Below are positions 34,931-43,445 of a stretch of DNA of 64,000 nt, piece after piece. The notes beneath the pieces are model-generated. The model was not told where the DNA came from and ran no database searches. It worked only from the letters and a program-made list of their open reading frames with translations. The stretch lies in contig NZ_JAJAUY010000005.1 in assembly GCF_020532625.1 (NCBI RefSeq), positions 37,245 through 101,244 on the forward strand. The letters are read 5' to 3'. Each line of letters opens with the position of its first letter. Within the stretch, counting starts at the first letter, position 1. The stretch is from Streptomyces antimicrobicus (lineage in GTDB: Bacteria; Actinomycetota; Actinomycetes; Streptomycetales; Streptomycetaceae). Made by a program: the position numbers and the translations under genes.

Positions 34931-35659
34931 TCACAGCGCTCGGAGTCCGCGGGCTCGGAACTGGTCGCGCACGCGCTCGACGAGAGCGACGTCGGGAAGG
35001 GGACTGTCCTGGAGGGGGAAGGGGATGCCGAGCGCGTCGTATTTGGCGGCACCGAGCTTGTGGAAGGGGAGGACGTCGACGCGGTCGACGTTGTCCAGGT
35101 CCGCGAGGAAGCGGGCGAGGCCGTCGACGGCCGCCGCGTCGTCGGTCCAGCCGGGGACGAGGACGTAGCGGATCCAGACCGGGACGCCGAGACGCTGCAG
35201 CCGGGTGGCGAAGCTGAGGGTGGGCGCGAGGGGGCCGCCGGTCAGGCGCCGGTACACGTCGGCGTCGAAGGACTTGATGTCGAGCAGGACGAGGTCGGTA
35301 TCGGCCAGCAGGGCGTCGTCGGCCCGAGCGCCCAGGGCACCGGAGGTGTCCAGGGCCGTGTGAAGGCCGCGCTCCTTGCACGCCCGCAGGACTTCGGCCG
35401 TGAAGGCCGGCTGGAGCAGGGGCTCGCCTCCGGTGAGGGTCACTCCCCCACCCGCCAGGTCGGTGAAGCCGCGGTACCGCTCGATGCGGGACACCACGTC
35501 GTCCGCGGTGACCCGCTCCCCGTCGCGCAGGTGCCAGGTGTCGGGGTTGGCGCAGTACAGGCAGCGCAGCGGGCAGCCGCTGAGGAAGAGGACGAAACGG
35601 GTCCCGGGCCCGTCCACGCCGGTGGACAGGTCCCAGGAGTGGACGCGACCGGTGGTCAT
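34931..35659 (-). CDS. pflA: Pyruvate formate-lyase activating enzyme (radical SAM)
   Basis: 242 residues. The radical-SAM cluster motif is C-P-L-R-C-L-Y-C, the C-x3-C-x2-C pattern. The G-G-E-P motif ([11 protein letters not shown]) and DTSGALG follow. The enzyme generates the glycyl radical on PFL using S-adenosylmethionine under anaerobic conditions. Its ATG overlaps the pflB stop (ATGA), so the pair is co-translated. Confidence 0.95.
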   Translation of the reverse strand: MTTGRVHSWDLSTGVDGPGTRFVLFLSGCPLRCLYCANPDTWHLRDGERVTADDVVSRIERYRGFTDLAGGGVTLTGGEPLLQPAFTAEVLRACKERGLHTALDTSGALGARADDALLADTDLVLLDIKSFDADVYRRLTGGPLAPTLSFATRLQRLGVPVWIRYVLVPGWTDDAAAVDGLARFLADLDNVDRVDVLPFHKLGAAKYDALGIPFPLQDSPLPDVALVERVRDQFRARGLRAL

Positions 35660-37923
35660 CGCGCACCGTGGAACGTGCGGCTGATGACGTCGAGTTGCTG
35701 TTCGCGGGTGAGCCGGACGAAGTTGACGGCGTAGCCGGAGACACGGATGGTCAGCTCCGGGTGGTTCTCGGGGTGTTCCATGGCGTCCTCCAGGGTGGCG
35801 CGGTCGAGGACGTTGACGTTCATGTGGAAGCCGCCTTCGGCGGTGTAGGCGTCGAGGATCCCGACGAGGTGTCCCGCCCGTTCGGCCGGATCGTGCCCCA
35901 GGCCCTCCGGGGTGATGGTGGACGTCAGGGAGATGCCGTCGCGGGCCTGGTCGTACGGGATCTTCGCGACCGACAGCGCCGACACCGCCATGCCGCGGTG
36001 GTCACGGCCGTTCATCGGGTTCGCGCCCGGTGCGAACGGTGCTCCTGCGCGCCGGCCGTCCGGCGTGTTGCCCGTGTGCTTGCCGTACACGACGTTGGAG
36101 GTGATGGTGAGAACCGACTGCGTGTGTTCGGCACCCCGGTAGGTGGGATGGCGCCGTACCTTGGCCATGAAGGAGCGGACCAGGTCGACGGCGATCCCGT
36201 CCGCCCGGTCGTCGTCGTTTCCGTAGGACGGGTAGTCCCCCTCGACCTCATAGTCGACGGCGAGCCCGGTGGGGTCCCGGAGGACCTTCACGCGAGCGTG
36301 CTTGATGGCCGAGAGGCTGTCGGCGGCCACGGAGAGACCGGCGATGCCGCACGCCATCGTGCGGTGGACCGGGTGGTCGTGCAGGGCCATCTCGATGCGC
36401 TCGTAGGCGTACTTGTCGTGCATGTAGTGGATCACGTTGAGCGCGTCGACGTAGGTCGCGGCGAGCCAGTCCAGCATGCGGTCGTACGCGTCGGCCACCT
36501 CGGCGTGGTCGAGGTACTCGCCGGTCAGCGGGGCCGTCCTCGGGGCGACCTGCTCGCCGGTCATCTCGTCGCGACCGCCGTTGACGGCGTACAGGAGGGC
36601 CTTGGCGAGGTTGACGCGGGCACCGAAGAACTGCATCTGCTTGCCCACCGCCATCGCGGAGACGCAGCAGGCGATCGCCGAGTCGTCACCCGTGCGGGGG
36701 CGGAGCAGGTCGTCGGACTCGTACTGGATCGAGCTGGTGTCGATGGAGACCTGGGCGCAGAACCGCTTGAACCCTTCGGGCAGCCGGCGGGACCAGAGCA
36801 CGGTCAGGTTGGGCTCCGGAGCGGGTCCGAGGTTGTAGAGGGTCTGGAGGAAGCGGAAGGACGTGCGCGTGACCAGGGGGCGCCCGTCCTCTCCGATGCC
36901 GCCGATGGACTCGGTGACCCAGGTGGGGTCGCCGGAGAACAGTGCGTCGTACTCCGGCGTGCGCAGGAACCGCACGATCCGCAGTTTGATCACGAAGTCG
37001 TCGACGAGTTCCTGGGCGCGGCTCTCGTCGATGCGCCCCTCGTCGAGGTCGCGCTGGAGGTAGACGTCCAGGAACGTGGAGGTGCGGCCCAGGGACATCG
37101 CCGCACCGTTCTGCTCCTTCACCGCGGCCAGGAAGCCCAGGTACAGCCACTGGACGGCCTCCTGTGCGGTGGCCGCGGGTCGGGAGACGTCAAAGCCGTA
37201 GGACGCGGCCATGTGCTCCAGCTCGCCCAGAGCCCTGATCTGCTCCGCCAGTTCTTCGCGGTCGCGGATGACGTCGGCCGCGGACGGGATGTGGTCGAGG
37301 CGTGACCGCTCGGCGCGCTTGGCCTCGATCAGCCGGCTGGTCCCGTACAGCGCGACGCGGCGGTAGTCGCCGATGATCCGGCCGCGTCCGTAGGCGTCGG
37401 GCAGGCCCGTGATGATGCCCGCCTTGCGGGCGCGCAGCATCTCGGGGGTGTAGGCGTCGAAGACACCGTCGTTGTGGGTCTTGCGGTACGTGCCGAAGAC
37501 CGTGGTGACGAACGGGTCCGGCGCGAAACCGTACGCGCGCAGCCCGTTCTCGACCATGCGCAGTCCGCCGTTGGGCATGATGGCCCGCTTCAGCGGGGCG
37601 TCGGTCTGCAACCCGACGATCAGCTCCCGGTCGCGGTCGATGTAGCCGGGCGCGTGGGACGTGATGGTGGAGGGTGTCGCCGTGTCGACGTCGAGGACGC
37701 CCTTGCGGCGCTCCTCGGGAAAGAGGGCGGCGACGGCTTCCCACACGGCGAGCGTCCGGTCCGTGGGACCGGCCAGGAACGCGGAACCGCCGTCGTAGGG
37801 GGTGTAGTTGTCCTGGATGAAGGAACGGACGTCGATCTCCCGCTGCCACTCCTCACCGGTGAAGCCGCGCCACGGCGTGTCGGCGGGGCCGGTGTCGGCA
37901 GGGGGCTGGACGGTTGCGGTCAT
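35656..37923 (-). CDS. pflB: Formate C-acetyltransferase (pyruvate formate-lyase)
   Basis: 755 residues, close to the 760 of the E. coli enzyme. The active Cys-Cys pair is in [11 protein letters not shown], and the glycyl-radical motif R-V-S-G-Y-A-V-N-F lies near the C-terminus. Both are intact, so the protein should be functional. It splits pyruvate to acetyl-CoA and formate without oxygen. It was started at ATG 37923, since the upstream frame is Pro/Arg-rich and non-coding. With adhE downstream it provides a fermentative route from pyruvate to ethanol. Confidence 0.96.
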   Translation of the reverse strand: MTATVQPPADTGPADTPWRGFTGEEWQREIDVRSFIQDNYTPYDGGSAFLAGPTDRTLAVWEAVAALFPEERRKGVLDVDTATPSTITSHAPGYIDRDRELIVGLQTDAPLKRAIMPNGGLRMVENGLRAYGFAPDPFVTTVFGTYRKTHNDGVFDAYTPEMLRARKAGIITGLPDAYGRGRIIGDYRRVALYGTSRLIEAKRAERSRLDHIPSAADVIRDREELAEQIRALGELEHMAASYGFDVSRPAATAQEAVQWLYLGFLAAVKEQNGAAMSLGRTSTFLDVYLQRDLDEGRIDESRAQELVDDFVIKLRIVRFLRTPEYDALFSGDPTWVTESIGGIGEDGRPLVTRTSFRFLQTLYNLGPAPEPNLTVLWSRRLPEGFKRFCAQVSIDTSSIQYESDDLLRPRTGDDSAIACCVSAMAVGKQMQFFGARVNLAKALLYAVNGGRDEMTGEQVAPRTAPLTGEYLDHAEVADAYDRMLDWLAATYVDALNVIHYMHDKYAYERIEMALHDHPVHRTMACGIAGLSVAADSLSAIKHARVKVLRDPTGLAVDYEVEGDYPSYGNDDDRADGIAVDLVRSFMAKVRRHPTYRGAEHTQSVLTITSNVVYGKHTGNTPDGRRAGAPFAPGANPMNGRDHRGMAVSALSVAKIPYDQARDGISLTSTITPEGLGHDPAERAGHLVGILDAYTAEGGFHMNVNVLDRATLEDAMEHPENHPELTIRVSGYAVNFVRLTREQQLDVISRTFHGAR

Positions 37924-38252
37924 GTCGTCATCTCCGAGGGACGGCGGCCTTCGAGGCGGGCGAGGTGGCTCGGCCTCACCATCGATGTTCCTCGGCCGCC
38001 TGCCACCGGCCGAGGGCCGCAAAGGTCGTGCGAAGCCGCTGACCGGCCTTGTCGTTCCGGGTGGACAGGGCCGGTGGTCCCGTGGGCACACGGGACCTTC
38101 GGCCCTCCCTCACGGCGCGTGCCGAGTCGTCGTCGAGAGGGGGAGAGGCAGCCGTTCGGACGGCGCGGCTGCCCGAACCGTCCGGTCGCCGGCGTCGGGG
38201 CCGAGACCGGGACGGGCGGTGCCGGTGCGCGCCGTTCCGCGGTCGGGCCCGT
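37924..38252. promoter_or_regulatory. pflB promoter region with inverted repeat and DevR-box-like site
   Basis: 329 bases between the pflB start and the end of a stress-protein gene. A 9-bp inverted repeat (38076-38084 with 38089-38097, GGTCCCGTG/CACGGGACC) lies about 155 bases upstream of pflB. Overlapping it, 38092-38105 reads GGGACCTTCGGCCC, which fits the DosR/DevR box pattern GGGACTTTNGTCCC at 11 of 14 places. Confidence 0.5.
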
Positions 38253-39122
38253 TCAGTCGTGGGGTACGACCGCGACCGGCGCCAGGCAGTGGTGAAGGAC
38301 CGCGTGGGTGACGGCCCCGACATGAGTGCCGATCCGTGCCCGGCGGACCTTGCGGCCGACGACGACGAGTCGGGCGTCGTGCGACAGCTCCATCAGGTCC
38401 TGCGCCGGCCGGCCCTGGCGGCAGTCGCGCACCACCGCCACGTCCGGGAACTTCTCGGTCCAGGGGGCCAGGGCCTCGTCGAGCGCCCGTCGCGTGTCTG
38501 CGGCTGCCTCCGTCATGAGCAGCGGGAGTGCGCCGCCCATGTCGGGGCCGTAGAGCGCCGGAACGGCCCACCGGTGCACCACGCGCAGTCCGCAGCCGTA
38601 CCGGTCCGCGGCGGCGAAGCCGAAGTCGAGCAGCTCGTCGCCGGCGGCGGACACGTCCAGACCGATGACCACCTCCCCCGTACGTTCCTCCTGGGGCTCC
38701 AGGAGGTCGTGCGGGCGGACGAGAACGACCGGGCGCCGCGTGCGGGCGAGCACCGCCAGGGACACCGACCCCGCGAGGAATCCGGCCAGGCCGCCGAGAC
38801 CGCGGGAGCCGAGCACCAGCAGTTCCGCTTCCTCGGCGGCACCGCACAGCTCCTCCACCGGGTCGCCGGCCACCCACGCCGTGTCGACGTCCAGACCCGG
38901 GTGGCGGCGGCGTAGCCGCCTTTCGGCGATGGCGAGCGTGCGCTCGCCCCATTCCCGTGCCGTCGCCCGGTCGACCACACGGGTACGGGGATCCTCGTCG
39001 ATGCTCCCGACACGGAGCAGTCGCAGCGGCACGGCACGTCGCAATGCCTCCTGGGCGGCCCACTGGGTGGCGGCGAGGCTTTCGGGGGATCCGTCGAGGC
39101 CGGCGGTGACGGTAGGGGACAT
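38253..39122 (-). CDS. Universal stress protein, tandem UspA domains (first)
   Basis: 289 residues with two Usp domains. Each starts with the beta-strand/Asp pattern (VTAGLDGSPESLAAT; VVIGLDVSAAGDELL) and ends with the ATP-binding glycine loop (LVLGSRGLGGLAGFLAGS; VVVGRKVRRARIGTHVG). Two-domain ATP-binding Usp proteins are typical members of the DosR dormancy regulon. It diverges from a second copy at 39468. Confidence 0.93.
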   Translation of the reverse strand: MSPTVTAGLDGSPESLAATQWAAQEALRRAVPLRLLRVGSIDEDPRTRVVDRATAREWGERTLAIAERRLRRRHPGLDVDTAWVAGDPVEELCGAAEEAELLVLGSRGLGGLAGFLAGSVSLAVLARTRRPVVLVRPHDLLEPQEERTGEVVIGLDVSAAGDELLDFGFAAADRYGCGLRVVHRWAVPALYGPDMGGALPLLMTEAAADTRRALDEALAPWTEKFPDVAVVRDCRQGRPAQDLMELSHDARLVVVGRKVRRARIGTHVGAVTHAVLHHCLAPVAVVPHD

Positions 39123-39467
39123 GGGGACTCCGTGGGTCTGGCGGCCGGGCGGGCCGGAGGCGGCGTACGCGGGCTGTCCTCAGGGGCCCCGGGATCGCCG
39201 TCCGGCACTCCGGGGCGCTGCTGGGCGGGCCTGTCCCTCCACAGTGATGCGGCCGGGACGATGCGCGCAGGGGGCCGGAGGTCCCCTGCTGCGGGCCGGC
39301 AGTCCCCGCGACCGCACCTCACCGGTCGGAGGGCCGCGACGCCGTGGCCGAACGGCCGGAAGACAGGGCCGATGGGCCCTCGGCGGACCACCACTTCCTC
39401 AAGGAGGCTGAGGACAGGAAGCACGGCCGAAGCGGCCATGCCCTTCGAACCGTATGGAGGCACCCTC
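39123..39467. promoter_or_regulatory. Divergent promoter region of two universal stress genes
   Basis: 345 bases between divergent usp starts. A GGAGG site precedes 39468. A GGGAC-AGGCCC-type half site lies on the minus strand near 39225-39236, about 105 bases before the first usp gene. No gene is seen. Confidence 0.45.
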
Positions 39468-40340
39468 ATGACCAGCGCCATCACCGTAGGGGTGGACGGC
39501 TCCGCGGAGAGCCTCGCAGCGGCGGACTGGGCGGCACGTGAAGCCGAGCTGCGCGGGATGCCGCTGCGTATCGTGCACGCCTGGCTCTGGCAGCCCCTGG
39601 ACGCCCCCGTCGTCCAGGACAGGGAGACGCAGGCCGAGTCCGCCCGCGCCGTGCTCCGCGAGGCCGAGACGCGCGTCGCCGGCCGTTACCCGGCCCTGAC
39701 GTTCACCGCCGAAGTGGTCCAGGACACCGCGGTCGCCGCTCTGCTGAAGGAAGCCGAAGCAGCCGAGATGCTGGTGCTGGGTTCGCGGGGGCACGGGGCG
39801 TTCGTCGGCTTCCTCCTCGGCTCCTACGGTCAGCAGGTGATCGCCTCCGCGGAACGGCCCGTGGTGTCCGTGCGCGCCCGCGACGGGCAGACGCCCCGGG
39901 CGGAGGGCGGCGAGATCGTCGTGGGCCAGCAGGGCACGCCGGAGGACAGCGCCGCGGTACTCGGCTTCGCCTTCGGGGAGGCGGCAGCACGCGGCGCGGC
40001 CCTGCGTGCGGTACGGGCCTGGAGCCTGCCGCCGATCTACGCCTACAGCCCCAGCTCGATGCTCCTCGCGGACGAGGCCGGAGGGCTGGAGCCGTACGAG
40101 AAGAAGGCCCTGGCGGAGGCGCTCGCCCCGTGGCGGACACGGTTCCCCGGCGTCCCGGTGACCGAGCACGTCGAGATCGGCAGCGCGGGACAGGTACTGC
40201 TGTCCACCACCTCGGACGCGCAGTTGCTCGTGGTCGGCCGGCGGACGCGCCGCGCGCCCGTCGGTACCCGCATCGGGTCGGTCGCCCACGCCGCCCTGCA
40301 CCACGCCCCCTGCCCCGTCGCCGTCGTGCCGCACGACTGA
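39468..40340 (+). CDS. Universal stress protein, tandem UspA domains (second)
   Basis: 290 residues, with GGAGG seven bases before the ATG. The N-domain starts ITVGVDGSAESLAAADWA and has LVLGSRGHGAFVGFLLGS. The C-domain ends LLVVGRRTRRAPVGTRIGS, then CPVAVVPHD. It is paralogous to the neighbours at 38253 and 48752, which points to local gene duplication within the island. Confidence 0.93.
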   Translation: MTSAITVGVDGSAESLAAADWAAREAELRGMPLRIVHAWLWQPLDAPVVQDRETQAESARAVLREAETRVAGRYPALTFTAEVVQDTAVAALLKEAEAAEMLVLGSRGHGAFVGFLLGSYGQQVIASAERPVVSVRARDGQTPRAEGGEIVVGQQGTPEDSAAVLGFAFGEAAARGAALRAVRAWSLPPIYAYSPSSMLLADEAGGLEPYEKKALAEALAPWRTRFPGVPVTEHVEIGSAGQVLLSTTSDAQLLVVGRRTRRAPVGTRIGSVAHAALHHAPCPVAVVPHD

Positions 40341-40609
40341 CGCCGTCCTCGTTGCGGGCACGGGTCACACGGCCGGTCCCACCACGGGAACGGCACCGCC
40401 CGGCCGCCGAAGCAGCGACCGCACGATGAGGAACACGGCAGCGCGGCCGCACCCAGAACCGCACCGCGCGGTCGGTCAGGGGCGATCGAAGGATCGGCCC
40501 CTTCGCGTTCTTCGTGCACCGGGAAATGCCGACCGCGGCCCCTGCTCAGCTCTGGCGGGGCACCAGGCAGGGGCTGCTTCACCGGTCCGCATCCGCTGGG
40601 GAGCCGGCG

Positions 40610-41335
40610 TCAGCCGCGCGGGCGGCCTCCCCGCCCGGCTGTACCGACCTGGTCCTCCCGGGCAGCCAGTGCCTGGGTGGCGATGACGGCGGCCTGCACC
40701 CGGCGTTCGACACCCAACTTGGCGAGCAACCGGGAAATGTTGTTCTTGACCGTCTTCTCCGCCAGATACAGCCGCTGGCCGATCTCCCTGTTGGTCAGTC
40801 CCTCCCCCACCAGAGCGAGGATCTCCCGCTCCCGCTCGGTCAGTCCCGGCAGCCCCTGCCGCTGCTCCTCCTGGGGGGACCCGCCACGAAGCCGGGCCAT
40901 GACCCGGGCCGTGGCGCCGGGGTCCAGCATGGACCGGCCGGAGGCGACCGTCCGCACGGCGGTGACCAGATCGGTGCCCGTGATCTGCTTGAGGACGTAG
41001 CCGGACGCACCGGCCATGATCGCGTCGAGCAGCGCCTCCTCGTCGTCGAACGACGTCAGCATCAGGCAGGCCAGGTCGGGCATGCGCGAGCGAAGCTCCC
41101 GGCACACGCTCACCCCGTCCCCGTCCGACAGGCGCACGTCGAGAACGGCGACGTGCGGTCGCAGGGCGGGCACCCGCACCAGCGCCTGCTCCGCCGTGCC
41201 CGCCTCACCGACCACCGTCAGATCGGGCTCGGCGTCCAGGAGGTCGTGCACACCGCGACGCACCACCTCGTGGTCGTCGAGGAGGAAGACCCTGACCGGC
41301 TCCTTCTCGGTGAGGCTGCCGCTGCTGTCCGTCAT
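40610..41335 (-). CDS. devR: NarL/LuxR-family response regulator, DevR/DosR/OsdR-like
   Basis: 241 residues from ATG 41335. The receiver has the acidic pair in LLDDHEVV, the phospho-Asp in [12 protein letters not shown] and the Lys in YVLKQIT. The HTH is [22 protein letters not shown], and its recognition helix [18 protein letters not shown] is almost that of mycobacterial DosR. The S. coelicolor counterpart is OsdR, which controls oxygen-limitation and stress genes. It probably regulates the surrounding island. Confidence 0.92.
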   Translation of the reverse strand: MTDSSGSLTEKEPVRVFLLDDHEVVRRGVHDLLDAEPDLTVVGEAGTAEQALVRVPALRPHVAVLDVRLSDGDGVSVCRELRSRMPDLACLMLTSFDDEEALLDAIMAGASGYVLKQITGTDLVTAVRTVASGRSMLDPGATARVMARLRGGSPQEEQRQGLPGLTEREREILALVGEGLTNREIGQRLYLAEKTVKNNISRLLAKLGVERRVQAAVIATQALAAREDQVGTAGRGGRPRG

Positions 41336-41654
41336 CACACACTCCGTGTTCGCCGAGTTCTCCGCCCTTGAGGGCTCCGCACGCATCGTGCCGTGCGAGC
41401 GGGACCGTCGCCCAGGGCCGGATGGCCCTCATGCCCGGCCGGACCTGGTGACGGGCATGCACCTGACCGTGCAGGGGCCTGCCGGTGGCGCGGACGGCCG
41501 AGCGCGACGGCGGCACACGCGCCCCACCACCGGGACTGCGTGCACCCACTGCAGGGCACCCCCCTCGGAACGGCGGGAGGCCGGCAGACGGGCCACCTGC
41601 CCCGGTCCCACCCGGGAGGATCGGATGCGCTCCGGCTGGGGAGCCGGCGGTCAC
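41336..41654. promoter_or_regulatory. devR upstream region with candidate autoregulatory site
   Basis: 319 bases between devS and devR, both leftward. Bases 41401-41418 read GGGACCGTCGCCCAGGGC, 66 bases before the devR start. This differs by one base from the site upstream of adhE (46178 to 46161). devR therefore probably has its own promoter and may control itself. Confidence 0.5.
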
Positions 41655-43376
41655 TCAGCGGGGGCCGGAGACGAGAGGCGCGCGCCACACCAGCCGGCTG
41701 CCGCCCTCCTCAGGGCAGACGATCTCCAGGGCGCCGCCCACGCTGCGGGCCCGCTCCTCCAGGTTGCTCAGGCCGCTGCGCCTGCCGTCGGCGGGGATGC
41801 CCCGGCCGTTGTCCGTGACGGTGAGGACCACTTCTTCGGAGGTGGCCTGGAGGGTGACGTCGACCCGGGTGGCGTGGGCGTGGCGGGCGGCGTTGCTGAG
41901 CATTTCGGTCAGGGCTGCCGTGACATGACCGGCCACCTGCGGCGGTACGTCCGTGTCGAGCAGTCCCTCCATGCTCAGACGGGGCGGGAATCCGAGCGTG
42001 GTCGCCGTCTCGCCCACGGTGCGGGCGACCCGTGCGCGCAGGCTCGGCCCGGTGTCCTCCTCGCGGGCGCGCAGGCCGAAGATCGTCGAGCGAATGATCT
42101 TGATGGTTTCGTCGAGGTCCGCGACGGCCCGCGAGACCCGTTCGGCGGCGCCCTCGTGCTGCACGAGCCGCGCAGCGCTCTGCAGGGTCATGCCGGTCGC
42201 GAACAGCCGCTGGATGGCCAGGTCGTGGAGGTCACGGGCGATGCGGTCGCGGTCCTCCAGAAGGGCGAGCTGCTCGGCGTCGCTGCGGCGCTCGGCCAGC
42301 TCCAGGGCGAGCGCGGCCTGTCCGGCGAAGGCCAGCAGCGGCTCAAGCTCTGCTTCGGTGAAAACCGGGTCCCCTTGGTGCCGGGCCAGCAGCAGGACAC
42401 CGCGGGTGTCCTCGGCGGCTGTGCCCAGGGGCACAGCGACCGCGGGGCCCAGCCCGTCGAAGCGGCGGGGGCCTGCGGTGTAGCGGTCGTCCTGCGCGAG
42501 GCCGACGGTGGTCACGGACGCGCCGGCCTTGTGCGCGGCGCCGGAAAGGGTGCCCTCGATCGGGACCACCAGCCCGTTGCGGGTGGTGTCGTCCGCTCCG
42601 ACGGCCAGTTCCACGACGAGGTCGTCCGTCCCGGCGACGGGCACGGAGACGTCGGCGAGCCCGGCCCCGGTGATCTCCTGGGCGCGGCGGGCGATGAGCT
42701 CCAGCACCGCCAGCCGCGGACTGCCGGAGAGGAGGCTGTTGGTGATCTCCGCGCTTGCCCGGAGCCAGCGCTGCTGCCGCTGCGACGCCTCGTACAGGCG
42801 CGCGTTGTCGATGGCGACACCGGCGGCGACGGACAGCGTGGAGATGACCGACTCGTCCTCGGCGTCGAAGTCCTGACCGCCGTGCTTGTCGGTCAGGTAG
42901 AGGTTGCCGAAGACCTCGTCGCGCACCCGGATGGGCACACCCAGGAAGGTCCGCATGGGCGGGTGGTGGGCGGGGAATCCGTAAGACGCCTCGTGGGCGC
43001 CGAGGTCCGTCAGGCGCAGCTGCTCGGGTTTGCGGATGAGCTCGCCCAGGATGCCGTGTCCGGCCGGCAGGGGGCCGATCTTCGCGATCTCTTCCTCGGT
43101 CAGGCCGACGGTGAGGAACTGGGACAGGGACCGGCCGTCGGGCCCGATCACCCCGAGCGCCCCGTACTGGGCGTCGACGAGCAGCGCGGCGGCTTCCACG
43201 ATGCGCCGCAGCACCTGGGAGAGGTCCAGTTCGCGGCCGACCGAGACGACGGCCTCCAGCAGGCTGTGTACCCGGTCCCGGGTGCCGCGTGCGGCGTTGA
43301 TGCGCGCCTGCAGTTCCTCCAGCAGCTCGTCGAGCCGCATCTGGGGCATCCGCGACAGCGGCTCCTCCACGCCCAC
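41655..43376 (-). CDS. devS: DevS/DosT-like sensor histidine kinase with two GAF domains
   Basis: 573 residues from a GTG with GAGGAGGC upstream. GAF-A spans about 35-190 (YGALGVIGPDG ... HHPPMRTFLGVPIRVRDEVFGNLYLTDK), GAF-B about 200-360. The dimerisation/phospho-His box is RIARDLHDLAIQRLFATG, and the HATPase has EMLSNAARHA and DNGRGIP. In mycobacterial DosS/DosT the first GAF binds haem and senses O2, NO and CO. This protein has the same layout. Haem binding is an inference. Confidence 0.92.
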   Translation of the reverse strand: MGVEEPLSRMPQMRLDELLEELQARINAARGTRDRVHSLLEAVVSVGRELDLSQVLRRIVEAAALLVDAQYGALGVIGPDGRSLSQFLTVGLTEEEIAKIGPLPAGHGILGELIRKPEQLRLTDLGAHEASYGFPAHHPPMRTFLGVPIRVRDEVFGNLYLTDKHGGQDFDAEDESVISTLSVAAGVAIDNARLYEASQRQQRWLRASAEITNSLLSGSPRLAVLELIARRAQEITGAGLADVSVPVAGTDDLVVELAVGADDTTRNGLVVPIEGTLSGAAHKAGASVTTVGLAQDDRYTAGPRRFDGLGPAVAVPLGTAAEDTRGVLLLARHQGDPVFTEAELEPLLAFAGQAALALELAERRSDAEQLALLEDRDRIARDLHDLAIQRLFATGMTLQSAARLVQHEGAAERVSRAVADLDETIKIIRSTIFGLRAREEDTGPSLRARVARTVGETATTLGFPPRLSMEGLLDTDVPPQVAGHVTAALTEMLSNAARHAHATRVDVTLQATSEEVVLTVTDNGRGIPADGRRSGLSNLEERARSVGGALEIVCPEEGGSRLVWRAPLVSGPR

Positions 43377-43445
43377 GGGGGCCTCCTCCGTCGATCACCC
43401 GCCCGTACCGAGACAGCCTAACGGCCGAGCGGGTGGCCCGGAGTG

